Positions 19,220-27,579 of a stretch of 64,000 nucleotides of DNA are shown piece after piece. Under the pieces are notes generated by a model. That model had not been told where the DNA came from. It was given only the letters and a program-made list of their open reading frames with translations, and did not search any database. Source of the stretch: Variovorax paradoxus (GTDB lineage: Bacteria > Pseudomonadota > Gammaproteobacteria > Burkholderiales > Burkholderiaceae_C). The DNA lies in assembly GCF_018614915.1 (NCBI RefSeq), contig NZ_JAGGNU010000048.1, forward strand, positions 1 to 64,000, written 5' to 3'. Position numbers and translations under genes: made by a program. Numbering within the stretch: position 1 is the stretch's first letter; every line of letters begins with the position of its first letter.

Positions 19220-19849
19220 ATGCTCGAGAAACTGCCCGAAGCCATCGGCCATGCCTTGCACGGCGTGCGCGCCGGTCTCGACGAGATCGCCTTCAACACC
19301 CTGGGCCTGCGCCAGGGCATGGCGTCGATCACGGTCGCCAGCCTGGCCTTCGCCGACCATGCGCCGCTGCCGTCGCGCTACACGGCTGACGGCGAAGGCT
19401 TGTCGCCGCCCTTGCAATGGACCGGCGTGCCGGCCGGCGCCGCTTCGCTGGTGCTACTGGTCGAGGACGCCGATTCGCCGACGCCCCATCCGCTGGTGCA
19501 TGCGATCGTGGTCGGCCTGCCGCCGGAGGACGGCAACCTGCCGGAGGCCGCGCTGCCCAGCGCCGACAACGAAGGCACGGGCCTTCACACCGGCCGCAAC
19601 TCCTATCTGCAGGCCGCATGGCTGCCGCCCGATCCGCCGCCGGGGCACGGCGTGCACCGCTACGCGTTCCAGCTCTTCGCGCTAGCCAGCGCACCCGCGT
19701 TCTCGGCCAGCCCGGGAAGGGACGAGGTGCTGGACGCGCTGCGCGCGCACGCGGTCGCCAGCGGCCTGCTCATCGGCACCTGCGAGCGACCCGACGGCTC
19801 GATCAAGATCAAGGAAACCGCGCCGGCCAAGCCGGCGGCGGCCGGCTGA
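19220..19849 (+). CDS. YbhB/YbcL-type PEBP-like protein
   Basis: A 209-residue phosphatidylethanolamine-binding-like protein. Family stretches include FADHAPLPSRYTADGEGLSPPLQWTGVP, LLVEDADSPTPHPLVHAIVVGLP (ligand-pocket Asp/His region) and HRYAFQLFAL, with the C-terminal IGTCERPDG. It has about 35 more N-terminal residues than E. coli YbhB and no clear signal, so cytosolic. The binding partner of bacterial members is unknown. It is convergent with the creatininase gene, six bases away, with GC-rich dyad sequence at 19831-19846. Confidence 0.87.
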   Translation: MLEKLPEAIGHALHGVRAGLDEIAFNTLGLRQGMASITVASLAFADHAPLPSRYTADGEGLSPPLQWTGVPAGAASLVLLVEDADSPTPHPLVHAIVVGLPPEDGNLPEAALPSADNEGTGLHTGRNSYLQAAWLPPDPPPGHGVHRYAFQLFALASAPAFSASPGRDEVLDALRAHAVASGLLIGTCERPDGSIKIKETAPAKPAAAG

Positions 19850-19855
19850 GGCGGC

Positions 19856-20674
19856 TCAGGCGAGCGGCCCGGTGTGCGCCGTCGACAGCGGCAGGCGCGA
19901 CACCTCGGCCAGCAGGGCCGCCAGCTGGCGCGCTGCCGCGTCGATCACCGCGCGGCCCTTTTCTGCCGTGGCCGCAGCAGCGTTGCCGGCGGCGCCCGCG
20001 GGGTTGTAGTCCTCCATGGCCCAGCCGAGCCTGGCGCTCTTGCCGTTGCCGAGCACCGGGTAGTCGGCCGCGCGCTGGCGCGAGCTGGAGCCGAAATTAC
20101 GCGCCGCCTGCATCGCGACCTGTGCCGGCGCCAAGGCCAGCATCATCGAGGTCTCGATCTCGCCCGCGTGCACGCCGAAGCGATGTTCGTCGGCGCTGAA
20201 CTGCGCGCCGGCATCGCCCAGCGGCAGGTTGAACCAGCTCACGCTGTAGACGATGAGCCCGTGCGCCGCGCGCAGCTCGCGCGCCACGATGTCCATCGCG
20301 CCGGTATGCCCGCCGTGCGCATTGAAAAGCACCAGCTTCCTGACACCTGCCCGCGCCACGCCGGCACCGATCTCGTTCCAGAGCCGGATCAGCGTCTCGG
20401 CCGACAGCGTCAGCGTGCCCGCGAAGCGCGCGTGTTCAGGGCTCAGGCCGATCTGCTGGGTGGGCAGGAACAGTGCCGGCAGCTCGGCCGGCATCAACGG
20501 CAGCGCGGCGGCCACGATGCCGTCGACCAGGGTCGAATCGACGCCCAGCGGCAGATGCGGGCCGTGCTGCTCGGTCGCGCCCAGGGGCAGCACCGCCACG
20601 GTGGCCGCCGGATCGAGGGCGGCGAAATCGCGGGTCGTGAGCTGGGACCAGAAGCGGCTGGCAAGTGGAGTCAT
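19856..20674 (-). CDS. Creatininase-family amidohydrolase
   Basis: A 272-residue metal-dependent amidohydrolase of the creatininase/MftE family. The metal-binding region is LPLGATEQHGPHLPLGVDSTLVD (Glu, His and Asp ligands), followed by LVLFNAHGGHTGAMD, where most members have N-G-H-G-G-N. Acidic HAGEIETSMMLAL supplies another ligand. Members hydrolyse creatinine, formamidopyrimidines or peptide bonds. The change from asparagine to histidine after the HGG motif is noted. Nothing in the neighbourhood tells the substrate. Confidence 0.83.
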   Translation of the reverse strand: MTPLASRFWSQLTTRDFAALDPAATVAVLPLGATEQHGPHLPLGVDSTLVDGIVAAALPLMPAELPALFLPTQQIGLSPEHARFAGTLTLSAETLIRLWNEIGAGVARAGVRKLVLFNAHGGHTGAMDIVARELRAAHGLIVYSVSWFNLPLGDAGAQFSADEHRFGVHAGEIETSMMLALAPAQVAMQAARNFGSSSRQRAADYPVLGNGKSARLGWAMEDYNPAGAAGNAAAATAEKGRAVIDAAARQLAALLAEVSRLPLSTAHTGPLA

Positions 20675-20734
20675 CCGACCATCTTAGCGAGAGCAGCACT
20701 ACGCCAGATCGCGGCAAGACGGCTCCAGAAACAG

Positions 20735-22069
20735 CTACTTCGCCCGCGCGACGCGCCAGACCGCGTTGCCCACGTCGTCAGCCACCAGCAGCGCGCCGCT
20801 GTTGTCGAGCGCCACGCCGACCGGGCGGCCCTGCGCCTTCTCGTCGGCGCTCAGGAAACCGGTCACGAAATCGACCGGCGGCCCGCTGGGCCGCCCGCCG
20901 CTGAAGGGCACGAACACCACCTTGTAGCCCGAGAGCGGCTTGCGGTTCCACGAGCCGTGCTGGCCGATGAACACGCCGTTGGCGAACTCGGCCGGCATGC
21001 CGCGCGGATGGGAAAAAGTCAGCCCCAGCGCCGCCACGTGCGAGCCGAGCGCGTAGTCGGGCACCACCGCCTTGGCCACCATCTCCGGCCGCTGCGGCGT
21101 CACGCGCGCATCGACGTGCTTGCCGTAGTAGCTCCAGGGCCAGCCGTAGAAGGCGCCGTCCTTCACCGAGCTCAGGTAGTCGGGCACGAGGTCGCTGCCG
21201 ATCTCGTCGCGCTCGTTCACCACCGTCCATAGCGCGTTGGTCTCGGGCTCCCAGGCCATGCCGTTCGGGTTGCGCAAGCCGCTGGCGAACAGCCGCTTCT
21301 CGCCGCTCTTCACGTCGACCTCCCAGATCGCGGCCCGGCCCTCTTCGGCGTCGAGGCCGTTCTCGCCGATGTTGCTGTTGGAGCCCACCGTCACGTAGAG
21401 CTTGGTGCCCTCGCGGTTGGCGATCACGTTCTTGGTCCAGTGGTGGTTGATGCCGGCCGGCAGGTCGGTCACCTTGGTCGGCGCGGCGCTGATCGAGGTC
21501 TGGCCCGCGGTGTACGGCACCTTGACCAGCGCATCGGCATTGGCGATGAAGAGTTCGTTGCCGACCAGCGCGACGCCGAAGGGCGACATCAGCCCGCGCA
21601 TGAACACCTGTCGCAGCTCGGCCGCGCCGTCGCCGTCGGCATCGCGCAGCAAGGTGATGCGGTTGGCGCTCGGCACTTCGGCGCCGGCGCGCTTCATGAC
21701 GCGGCTCATCACCATGCCGCGAAGCTTCTTGGTCAGCCCGCCGCCCGTGTCCTCCGGCTTGGGCGGCTTGTTGCTTTCGACCACCAGCAGGTCGCCATTG
21801 GGCAGCGGGACCACCCAGCGCGGATGGTCCAGGCCGCGGGCCAGCGCCGTCACGGTGAAACCCTTGGGTACTGTCGGGCCGGCAGTGTCGGTCCAGCCGG
21901 TGGCGGGGGCGATGTTGACGGTCGGGATCAGCGTCTTGTTGGGTGCGGGCAGCTGCGGCGTGGGGCCGACGCCTGCCTCGGGCGGCAGTTTGGCCGTTTC
22001 GCCGCAGGCCGCGAGCAGCACGGCGGCGGCCAGCAGCGCAGCATCCGGAAATGCGGGGAAATGTTTCAT
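20735..22069 (-). CDS. Sorbosone dehydrogenase-type PQQ/glucose dehydrogenase-fold lipoprotein
   Basis: A 444-residue protein beginning at ATG 22069 with a lipoprotein signal ending LLAAC. It matches the soluble PQQ-dependent sugar dehydrogenase/sorbosone dehydrogenase group with a six-bladed propeller: LARGLDHPRWVVPLPNGDLLVVESN, LRDADGDG, FGVALVGNELFIANADALVKV, KLYVTVGSNSNIGENG, FASGLRNPNGMAWEPE, VVNERDEIGSDLVPDYL and HGSWNRKPLSGYKVVFVPF. Such proteins oxidise sugars or aldoses in the periplasm. It is divergent from the AlaX gene across 129 bases. Whether PQQ is really bound cannot be judged from sequence. Confidence 0.83.
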   Translation of the reverse strand: MKHFPAFPDAALLAAAVLLAACGETAKLPPEAGVGPTPQLPAPNKTLIPTVNIAPATGWTDTAGPTVPKGFTVTALARGLDHPRWVVPLPNGDLLVVESNKPPKPEDTGGGLTKKLRGMVMSRVMKRAGAEVPSANRITLLRDADGDGAAELRQVFMRGLMSPFGVALVGNELFIANADALVKVPYTAGQTSISAAPTKVTDLPAGINHHWTKNVIANREGTKLYVTVGSNSNIGENGLDAEEGRAAIWEVDVKSGEKRLFASGLRNPNGMAWEPETNALWTVVNERDEIGSDLVPDYLSSVKDGAFYGWPWSYYGKHVDARVTPQRPEMVAKAVVPDYALGSHVAALGLTFSHPRGMPAEFANGVFIGQHGSWNRKPLSGYKVVFVPFSGGRPSGPPVDFVTGFLSADEKAQGRPVGVALDNSGALLVADDVGNAVWRVARAK

Positions 22070-22198
22070 GGATCGATTTCCTTGTCCTTCAGGCCATGCA
22101 GCCACGGATCATCCGCATCGCGCAAGCCCTCGCTGTCGGTTGTGGGCGCTTTCCGGCGTGAGCGCACCCCGCCATGGCGGCGCCGCTACCATCGGGCG

Positions 22199-22951
22199 AT
22201 GACCGACGACCTGTTCCGCTCCGACGCCTACCTGCGCGATTGCCAGGCCCGCGTCCTGCGCATCGACGACGCCGGCATCGTGCTGGACCGTACGGTGTTC
22301 TATCCGCAGGGCGGCGGCCAGGCAGGCGACAGCGGCCACCTGGTGCTGGCCGACGGGCGCGAGCTGGCGATCGTCGACACGCGCAAGGCCAAGGACGCCG
22401 AGGGCCGGGCGACCGACGAGATCGTGCACTTGCCGGCGCCCGATCAGTCCGAGCTGCTGGCGGCACTGAAGCCGGGCGATGTCGTGACCGCGCGGATCGA
22501 CTGGGAGCGCCGCCACAAGCTGATGCGCTTCCATACCGCGACCCACCTGCTGTGCCACCTGGTGCCGCAGCCGGTCAACGGCTGCTCGATCACGCCCGAG
22601 TACGCACGGCTGGACTTCCACATGACCGATCCGCTGGACAAGGAGGCGCTGACGACGGGCCTGGCGCACCTGGTCGCCGCCGGCCATCCGCTGGCCGTGG
22701 GCGCGATCAGCGACGCCGAGCTCGACGCCAATCCCGCGCTGGTCAAGAGCATGAGCGTGCAACCGCCGCGCGGCACCGGCACGGTCCGCACGATCCGCAT
22801 CGGCCATCCCGCGGAAGGCGAACAGATCGACTTCCAGCCCTGCGGCGGCACGCATGTGGCCAACACCCGCGAGATCGGCGCCGTCATCGTGACCAAGATC
22901 GAAAAGAAGAGCGCGACCACCCGCAGGGTGGTGCTGGGCTGGGCCCCATGA
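22199..22951 (+). CDS. AlaX-type alanyl-tRNA editing protein
   Basis: A 250-residue stand-alone editing domain related to AlaRS that hydrolyses mischarged Ser- or Gly-tRNA(Ala). Zinc-binding motifs are RFHTATHLLCH and PCGGTHVANTREIG, as expected. N-terminal strands VLDRTVFYPQGGGQAGDSGHLV match the linker and editing region of AlaRS. The start ATG 22199 matches the family N-terminus; open frame upstream is antisense to the dehydrogenase. The last 16 codons including the stop are duplicated in tandem just downstream (see repeat at 22906-23001). Confidence 0.9.
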   Translation: MTDDLFRSDAYLRDCQARVLRIDDAGIVLDRTVFYPQGGGQAGDSGHLVLADGRELAIVDTRKAKDAEGRATDEIVHLPAPDQSELLAALKPGDVVTARIDWERRHKLMRFHTATHLLCHLVPQPVNGCSITPEYARLDFHMTDPLDKEALTTGLAHLVAAGHPLAVGAISDAELDANPALVKSMSVQPPRGTGTVRTIRIGHPAEGEQIDFQPCGGTHVANTREIGAVIVTKIEKKSATTRRVVLGWAP

Positions 22952-23001
22952 GCGAAGAGCGCCAACAGCCGGCGGGTGGTGCTGGGGTGGGCCGCGTGAG
23001 C
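22906..23001 (+). repeat. 48-bp imperfect tandem duplication of the AlaX gene 3' end
   Basis: Unit 1 (22906-22953) covers the last codons and stop of the AlaX gene; unit 2 (22954-23001) follows directly and agrees at about 40 of 48 bases. Because 48 is 16 codons, reading past the TGA at 22949 gives AKSANSRRVVLGWAA and another stop, against KKSATTRRVVLGWAP in the real C-terminus. Several differences are synonymous or conservative. A 31-codon ORF that begins at the ATG 22948 in another frame is probably spurious. Confidence 0.85.
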
Positions 23002-23048
23002 CGGCAGCCCAGGAACTTCGGCACCGGCGTCCGCTCCGACTGACCGGC

Positions 23049-25232
23049 ATGGCACTTTTCTCCCCCCTTCGTCTCGCGGCCTTCGTGATCGCCGCTCTCG
23101 CAGCCTCCGTGCCGGCTGCGGCCCAGCTGGCCTCCCGCACCGGACCGGTCGTCACCACGCCCCACGTGCGGGCGGAACTGATCGCCCATGCGCCGCAAGG
23201 CGTCACCCCAGGCGCGCCAGTCTGGGTCGGCCTGCAGATCACGCACCAGCCCGAGTGGCACACCTATTGGAAGAACGCCGGCGACTCCGGCCTGCCGACC
23301 GAGCTGGCCTGGTCGCTGCCGGCCGGCATCTCCCACGGCGACATCGCCTGGCCGGTGCCGAAGAAAATCCCGATCGGCACCCTGGCCAACTATGGCTACG
23401 AAGGCACCGTGCTGCTGCCGGTGCCGCTCGCCGTGGCGCCCGATTTCAAGCCGCAAGCCAGCTTGACCGGCGCCGACGCGCTCGAGCTCAAGCTGAAGGC
23501 CTCGTGGCTGGTCTGCCGCAAGGAGTGCATTCCCGAAGACGGCGAGTTCCTGCTCAAGCTGCCGCTGCATGGCTCGACCGCCCTGCACAAGAACGCCTTC
23601 GATGCCGCCCTGGCCGCCCAACCGGCCGCGCTGGCGAAGCCGGGCAGCATTGCCGTCGACGGCGACAAGCTGCAGGTGCGGCTCGAGGGCCTGCCGGCCG
23701 CGGCACGCGGCAAGACGCTGGAGTTCTTCCCGGAGACCGCCGAGGTGATCCACACAGCGGCCGTGCTGGGCAAGGACTGGACGCAGGCCTGGCAGGGCGA
23801 CAGCTGGACCGCCACCGTGCCGCTCGCCGAACAGCGCAGCGCCAGCCCGACGACGATGCCGGTGGTGGTCGCGCTGGCCGAAGCCGACCGGCAGCCCGGA
23901 CAGCCCATCGCCTGGCGCGCCGAAGCGCCGGTTGCCGGCAACTGGCCCGCCGCCGCGCCGCGGGCCGAGGTGTCGCCGGCACTCCAGGCCGCGCTCGAAG
24001 CCAACACCGCAGCCCCCCTGCCCCAACCGGCGGGCAGCTTCGTCGCCGCACTGCTCGGCGCCCTGCTCGGCGGCCTGCTGCTCAACCTGATGCCCTGCGT
24101 GTTCCCGGTGCTGGCGATCAAGGTCCTGGGCTTCACGCGCCAGGCCGAGGACCAGCGCGGCCACCGGACGGCGGCGGTGGCCTACACGGCCGGCGTGATG
24201 CTGTCTTTTCTGGCATTGGGCGGCGCCATGCTGGCGCTGCGCGCGGCCGGCGCCGAACTGGGTTGGGGCTTCCAGCTCCAGTCGCCGGTGGTGGTGGCGG
24301 CGCTGGCGGCACTGTTCACGCTGATCGGGCTCAACCTCGCGGGCGTGTACGAGTTCCGCATGCTGGCCCCCACCTCGCTGTGCGGCGCCCAGGCCAGGCA
24401 CCCGGTGGCCAACGACTTTCTCTCGGGCGTGCTCGCGGTGGTGATCGCCTCGCCCTGCACCGCGCCGTTCATGGGGGCCTCGCTGGGCTTCGCGATCGGG
24501 TTGCCGGCCACGCAGGCCTTGCTGATGTTCGCGGCGCTCGGCTTCGGCCTGGCCTTGCCCTACCTGGTGGCCGGCTTCGTGCCGGCGGTGGCGCGCCTGT
24601 TGCCGCGGCCCGGCGCGTGGATGCACACGCTGCGCCGCCTGCTCGCGTTTCCGATGTTCGCCACGGTGGCCTGGCTGGTCTGGGTGCTGGGCCAGCAGAG
24701 CGGCATCGACGGCGCGGGCGCGCTGCTCGGGCTCCTGGTGTGCCTGGCGGCGATCGTCTGGGCCTTCACCTTGCGCGGGCGCACGCGGATCGTGGTGGCC
24801 AGCCTGCTGATCGCGGCCACCGCGCTGCTGGCGGGTGCCATCGGCGGCAACGTGGTGCGCAGCGCGGCGCCCACCGTGGCGGCAGCCAGCGGCGAGCGCT
24901 GGCAGCCCTGGTCGGCGGCGCGCGTGAGCGAGCTCACGGCCGCCGGCCGGCCGGTGTTCATCGACTTCACGGCCGCCTGGTGCGTGACCTGCCAGTACAA
25001 CAAGCGCAGCACGCTGGCCGATGCGGCGCTCTTGGCCGAATTCGATGCCCGGCAGGTCGCCATGCTGCGCGCCGACTGGACGCGCCGCGATCCCGCGATC
25101 ACCGAAGCGCTGACCGCCTTGGGTCGCAGCGGCGTGCCGGTCTACGTGCTGCAGGCACCCGGCAAGGCGCCCGTGGTGCTGACCGAAATCCTTAGCAAGG
25201 ATGAGGTGCGCTCGGCCTTGGCCGCGCTTTGA
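23049..25232 (+). CDS. dsbD: Thiol:disulfide interchange protein DsbD-type reductase
   Basis: A 727-residue inner-membrane protein that should pass electrons from cytosolic thioredoxin to periplasmic thiols. A signal peptide (about 1-26) is followed by a periplasmic DsbD-like N-terminal domain with CRKECIPEDGEF. A membrane domain of about eight segments carries two cysteine motifs, LMPCVFPVLAIKVLGFT (about C350) and SPCTAPFMGASLGFA (about C470). The thioredoxin-like C-terminus has AAWCVTCQYNK (C645-C648). It is larger than E. coli DsbD and resembles the ScsB-like branch. A redoxin gene follows 92 bases later, a plausible functional partner. Confidence 0.9.
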   Translation: MALFSPLRLAAFVIAALAASVPAAAQLASRTGPVVTTPHVRAELIAHAPQGVTPGAPVWVGLQITHQPEWHTYWKNAGDSGLPTELAWSLPAGISHGDIAWPVPKKIPIGTLANYGYEGTVLLPVPLAVAPDFKPQASLTGADALELKLKASWLVCRKECIPEDGEFLLKLPLHGSTALHKNAFDAALAAQPAALAKPGSIAVDGDKLQVRLEGLPAAARGKTLEFFPETAEVIHTAAVLGKDWTQAWQGDSWTATVPLAEQRSASPTTMPVVVALAEADRQPGQPIAWRAEAPVAGNWPAAAPRAEVSPALQAALEANTAAPLPQPAGSFVAALLGALLGGLLLNLMPCVFPVLAIKVLGFTRQAEDQRGHRTAAVAYTAGVMLSFLALGGAMLALRAAGAELGWGFQLQSPVVVAALAALFTLIGLNLAGVYEFRMLAPTSLCGAQARHPVANDFLSGVLAVVIASPCTAPFMGASLGFAIGLPATQALLMFAALGFGLALPYLVAGFVPAVARLLPRPGAWMHTLRRLLAFPMFATVAWLVWVLGQQSGIDGAGALLGLLVCLAAIVWAFTLRGRTRIVVASLLIAATALLAGAIGGNVVRSAAPTVAAASGERWQPWSAARVSELTAAGRPVFIDFTAAWCVTCQYNKRSTLADAALLAEFDARQVAMLRADWTRRDPAITEALTALGRSGVPVYVLQAPGKAPVVLTEILSKDEVRSALAAL

Positions 25233-25324
25233 CCCTGGCCTTCTACGGGTTGTCACAAGCAGGTGAGAAAACAGTTCTAAGCTGTCGCGGTTGTTGAATA
25301 TATTGATTGGAGTTCAAGCTGACC

Positions 25325-26017
25325 ATGGCTTCATCGTCATCCTCCGACTCGCGTTCCTACCGTGCCGCGCGCAATGCCCGCGCCGCCTTGAGCCGTGCCT
25401 CGCGCCGCGCCGTGGTGGCCGCTGCCGTGGCGCTCGGCGCCACCTTCCTGATGGGCACCCACGCCATGGCGGCGCCGATCGTGGGCCAGAAGGCGCCCGA
25501 TTTCGTGGCCGTCGACACCAGCGGCAAGCAGCACCGGCTGTCGGACTTCGCCGGCAAGTTCGTGGTGCTCGAGTGGACCAACCCGGGCTGCCCCTTCGTG
25601 CGCAAGCACTACGGCAGCGGCAACATGCCCGCCACCCAGAAGGCAGCCACCGGCAAGGGCGTGGTCTGGCTTTCGGTCAACTCGACCGAGCGCGCCGCCA
25701 GCGACTACCTCAAGCCGGCCGCGCTCGATGCCTGGATGAAGGAGCAATCGGCCGCGCCGACGGCCGTGCTGATGGACGAGGACGGCGTGATCGGCCGCGC
25801 CTACGCCGCGCGCACCACGCCGCATCTCTTCATCATCGATCCCAAGGGCGTGCTGGTGTACGCGGGCGGCATCGACAGCATTGCGTCGGCGCGCGCCGAC
25901 GACATCAAGAGCGCCACCAACTACGTGAACCAGGCGCTCGGCGAAGCCTTCGGCGGCAAGCCGATCAGCGCGGCGGCGACCAAGCCCTACGGCTGCTCGA
26001 TCAAGTACAAGGCTTGA
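25325..26017 (+). CDS. Periplasmic thioredoxin-fold redoxin (AhpC/TSA or TlpA-like)
   Basis: A 230-residue exported protein. An unusually long basic N-terminus precedes the hydrophobic signal (about 38-58, ending MAAP). The mature domain has IVGQKAPDFVAVDTSGKQHRLSDFAGKFVVLEWTNPGCPFVRKHYG with one conserved cysteine (about C89) in PGCPF instead of a CxxC. The ATG 25325 is preferred because GGAG lies at 25309-25312; an in-frame TTG at 25307 is less likely. Single-cysteine redoxins of this type may act as peroxidases or thiol reductases. DsbD upstream could keep it reduced. Confidence 0.85.
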   Translation: MASSSSSDSRSYRAARNARAALSRASRRAVVAAAVALGATFLMGTHAMAAPIVGQKAPDFVAVDTSGKQHRLSDFAGKFVVLEWTNPGCPFVRKHYGSGNMPATQKAATGKGVVWLSVNSTERAASDYLKPAALDAWMKEQSAAPTAVLMDEDGVIGRAYAARTTPHLFIIDPKGVLVYAGGIDSIASARADDIKSATNYVNQALGEAFGGKPISAAATKPYGCSIKYKA

Positions 26018-26088
26018 AGAAGAAGACCTGGTCGATCGCGAGCTTGCCCTCTTTCACCAGCTTCGCGAACTTGGCCGAATGAGCAGCC

Positions 26089-26103
26089 CTGCGACAATCG
26101 CAG
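26089..26103. other. Small dyad just upstream of the hemE start
   Basis: CTGCGA and TCGCAG form a 6-bp inverted repeat with a 3-base loop, ending one base before the hemE ATG at 26105, and so cover the place where the ribosome binds. There is no T tract, so it is not a standard terminator for the redoxin gene. It could dampen hemE initiation, but it could also be chance in GC-rich DNA. Confidence 0.3.
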
Positions 26104-26104
26104 G

Positions 26105-27208
26105 ATGCCCTTCGCGCCTCTCCAGAACGACACTTTCCTGCGCGCCTGCTGGCGCCAGGCCACCGACCACACCCCCGTCTGGCTGATGCGCCAGGCCGGG
26201 CGCTACCTGCCCGAATATGTCGCCACGCGGGCCCGCGCCGGCAGCTTCATGGGGCTGGCGACCAACGTCGGCTATGCCACCGAAGTCACTCTGCAGCCGC
26301 TCGAGCGCTATCCGCTCGATGCCGCGATCCTGTTCTCCGACATCCTCACGGTGCCCGACGCCATGGGCCTGGGCCTCTCCTTCGAGGCCGGCGAAGGGCC
26401 GCGTTTCGCCCGGCCGGTGCGCGACGAAGCGGCCATCGCGGCGCTCGAAGTGCCCGACATGGACAAGCTGCGCTACGTGTTCGATGCCGTCGCATCCATC
26501 CGCCGCGCGCTTGCCGGCCGGGTGCCGCTGATCGGCTTTTCGGGCAGCCCCTGGACGCTGGCCTGCTACATGGTCGAAGGTGCCGGCTCGAGCGACTACC
26601 GCCAGGTCAAGACCCTGCTCTACAGCCGCCCCGACCTCATGCACCACCTGCTCGCGGTGAACGCCGATGCCGTGGCCGCCTATCTCAACGCCCAGATCGA
26701 TGCCGGTGCGCAGGCCGTGATGGTGTTCGACAGCTGGGGCGGCGTGCTGGCCGACGGCGCCTTCCAGGGCTTCAGCCTGGCCTACACCGCGCGCGTGCTG
26801 TCGCAGCTGAAGCGCGAAGGTGCCGACGGCCAGCCGGTGCCGCGCATCGTCTTCACCAAGGGCGGCGGGCTGTGGCTCGAGGACATGCGCGCGCTCGATT
26901 GCGAGGTGCTCGGCCTCGACTGGACCGTCAACCTCGGCCGCGCGCGCGCCCTCGTCGGTGAAGGCGCCGAGGGCAAGGCGCTGCAAGGCAACATCGACCC
27001 CAACGTGCTGTTCGCCGCGCCCGCGCAGATTGAAGCCGAGGTGGCGAAGGTGCTGCAGAGCTTCGGCCGGCCGCACACCGACCGCGCCTCGACCGGGCCG
27101 ACCCACATCTTCAATCTGGGCCATGGCATCAGCCAGTTCACCCCACCCGATCGTGTGGCGGCGCTGGTCGCCGCGGTGCACGCGCAATCGCGTGCCCTGC
27201 GCGTCTGA
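26105..27208 (+). CDS. hemE: Uroporphyrinogen III decarboxylase
   Basis: A 367-residue cytosolic haem-pathway enzyme that removes four carboxyl groups from uroporphyrinogen III to give coproporphyrinogen III. Signature stretches are TPVWLMRQAGRYLPEYVATRARAGSF near the N-terminus, LFSDILTVPDAMGLGLSFEAGEGP with the catalytic aspartate region, GFSGSPWTLACYMVEG, and the late GNIDPNVLFA and HIFNLGHGI. Length is standard. A small dyad CTGCGA-CAA-TCGCAG (26089-26103) sits directly in front of the ATG and overlaps the place of the ribosome site. priA follows in the same direction after an unusual AT-richer gap. Confidence 0.97.
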   Translation: MPFAPLQNDTFLRACWRQATDHTPVWLMRQAGRYLPEYVATRARAGSFMGLATNVGYATEVTLQPLERYPLDAAILFSDILTVPDAMGLGLSFEAGEGPRFARPVRDEAAIAALEVPDMDKLRYVFDAVASIRRALAGRVPLIGFSGSPWTLACYMVEGAGSSDYRQVKTLLYSRPDLMHHLLAVNADAVAAYLNAQIDAGAQAVMVFDSWGGVLADGAFQGFSLAYTARVLSQLKREGADGQPVPRIVFTKGGGLWLEDMRALDCEVLGLDWTVNLGRARALVGEGAEGKALQGNIDPNVLFAAPAQIEAEVAKVLQSFGRPHTDRASTGPTHIFNLGHGISQFTPPDRVAALVAAVHAQSRALRV

Positions 27209-27579
27209 AGCGACTGTTATAGGTTGTAAGTATCCGAGAACGCCTGCTTCGCGTTTGTCAAGTCAAAAAAGGGTGAGGGCAGACTGACTTATGCACAAAA
27301 CACCTGTTGCGGTGCGCAAAAACATCTGAGTGGCGCAAGCCGGTGCTCCTAAAGCGATAGCGCAGCTAAGTCGTTGATTCATATGGATTTTGAACTTTGC
27401 TTTTTTTGCGGGCATTCCAGTCGGAGCCTTGATTCTCAAGGGCTCGCGGCGTGTCGGAGCTGGATATCAACAAAGTTATCCACACAAACTCTGGATGGCG
27501 TCCAAAGCGCAGGCAAATCAACGACTTAAGTCACATTGCTCCAACTTGCTTTAACGAACGCCCAGAGCGGGAAGCTGCC
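27209..27579. other. AT-richer hemE-priA gap with two consensus DnaA boxes
   Basis: This 371-bp stretch is visibly lower in G+C than its surroundings. It holds TTATGCACA (27289-27297) and TTATCCACA (27476-27484), both exact matches to the DnaA-box consensus TTATNCACA in the same orientation. A perfect 13-bp inverted repeat, TAAGTCGTTGATT (27367-27379) and AATCAACGACTTA (27516-27528), surrounds a T-rich run (27381-27408). The sequence from 27451 on is an in-frame extension of priA but reads unlike the family. A DnaA-responsive promoter, a DnaA titration locus or an origin are all possible. Confidence 0.5.

Noticed and set aside
22948..23043. A 31-codon ORF beginning at the ATG within the AlaX stop region
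   Set aside because: It arises from the second copy of the duplicated 3' end in another frame and has no recognisable protein character.
22884..25256. A 790-codon minus-strand open frame opposite the DsbD gene
   Set aside because: Composition is Arg/His/Gln-rich, typical for antisense frames of GC-rich genes; the plus-strand DsbD motifs are decisive.
26000..26090. Minus-strand peptide HSAKFAKLVKEGKLAIDQVF between the redoxin and hemE
   Set aside because: It looks protein-like for about 25 residues but has no start and no family I can name; too short to call a gene remnant.
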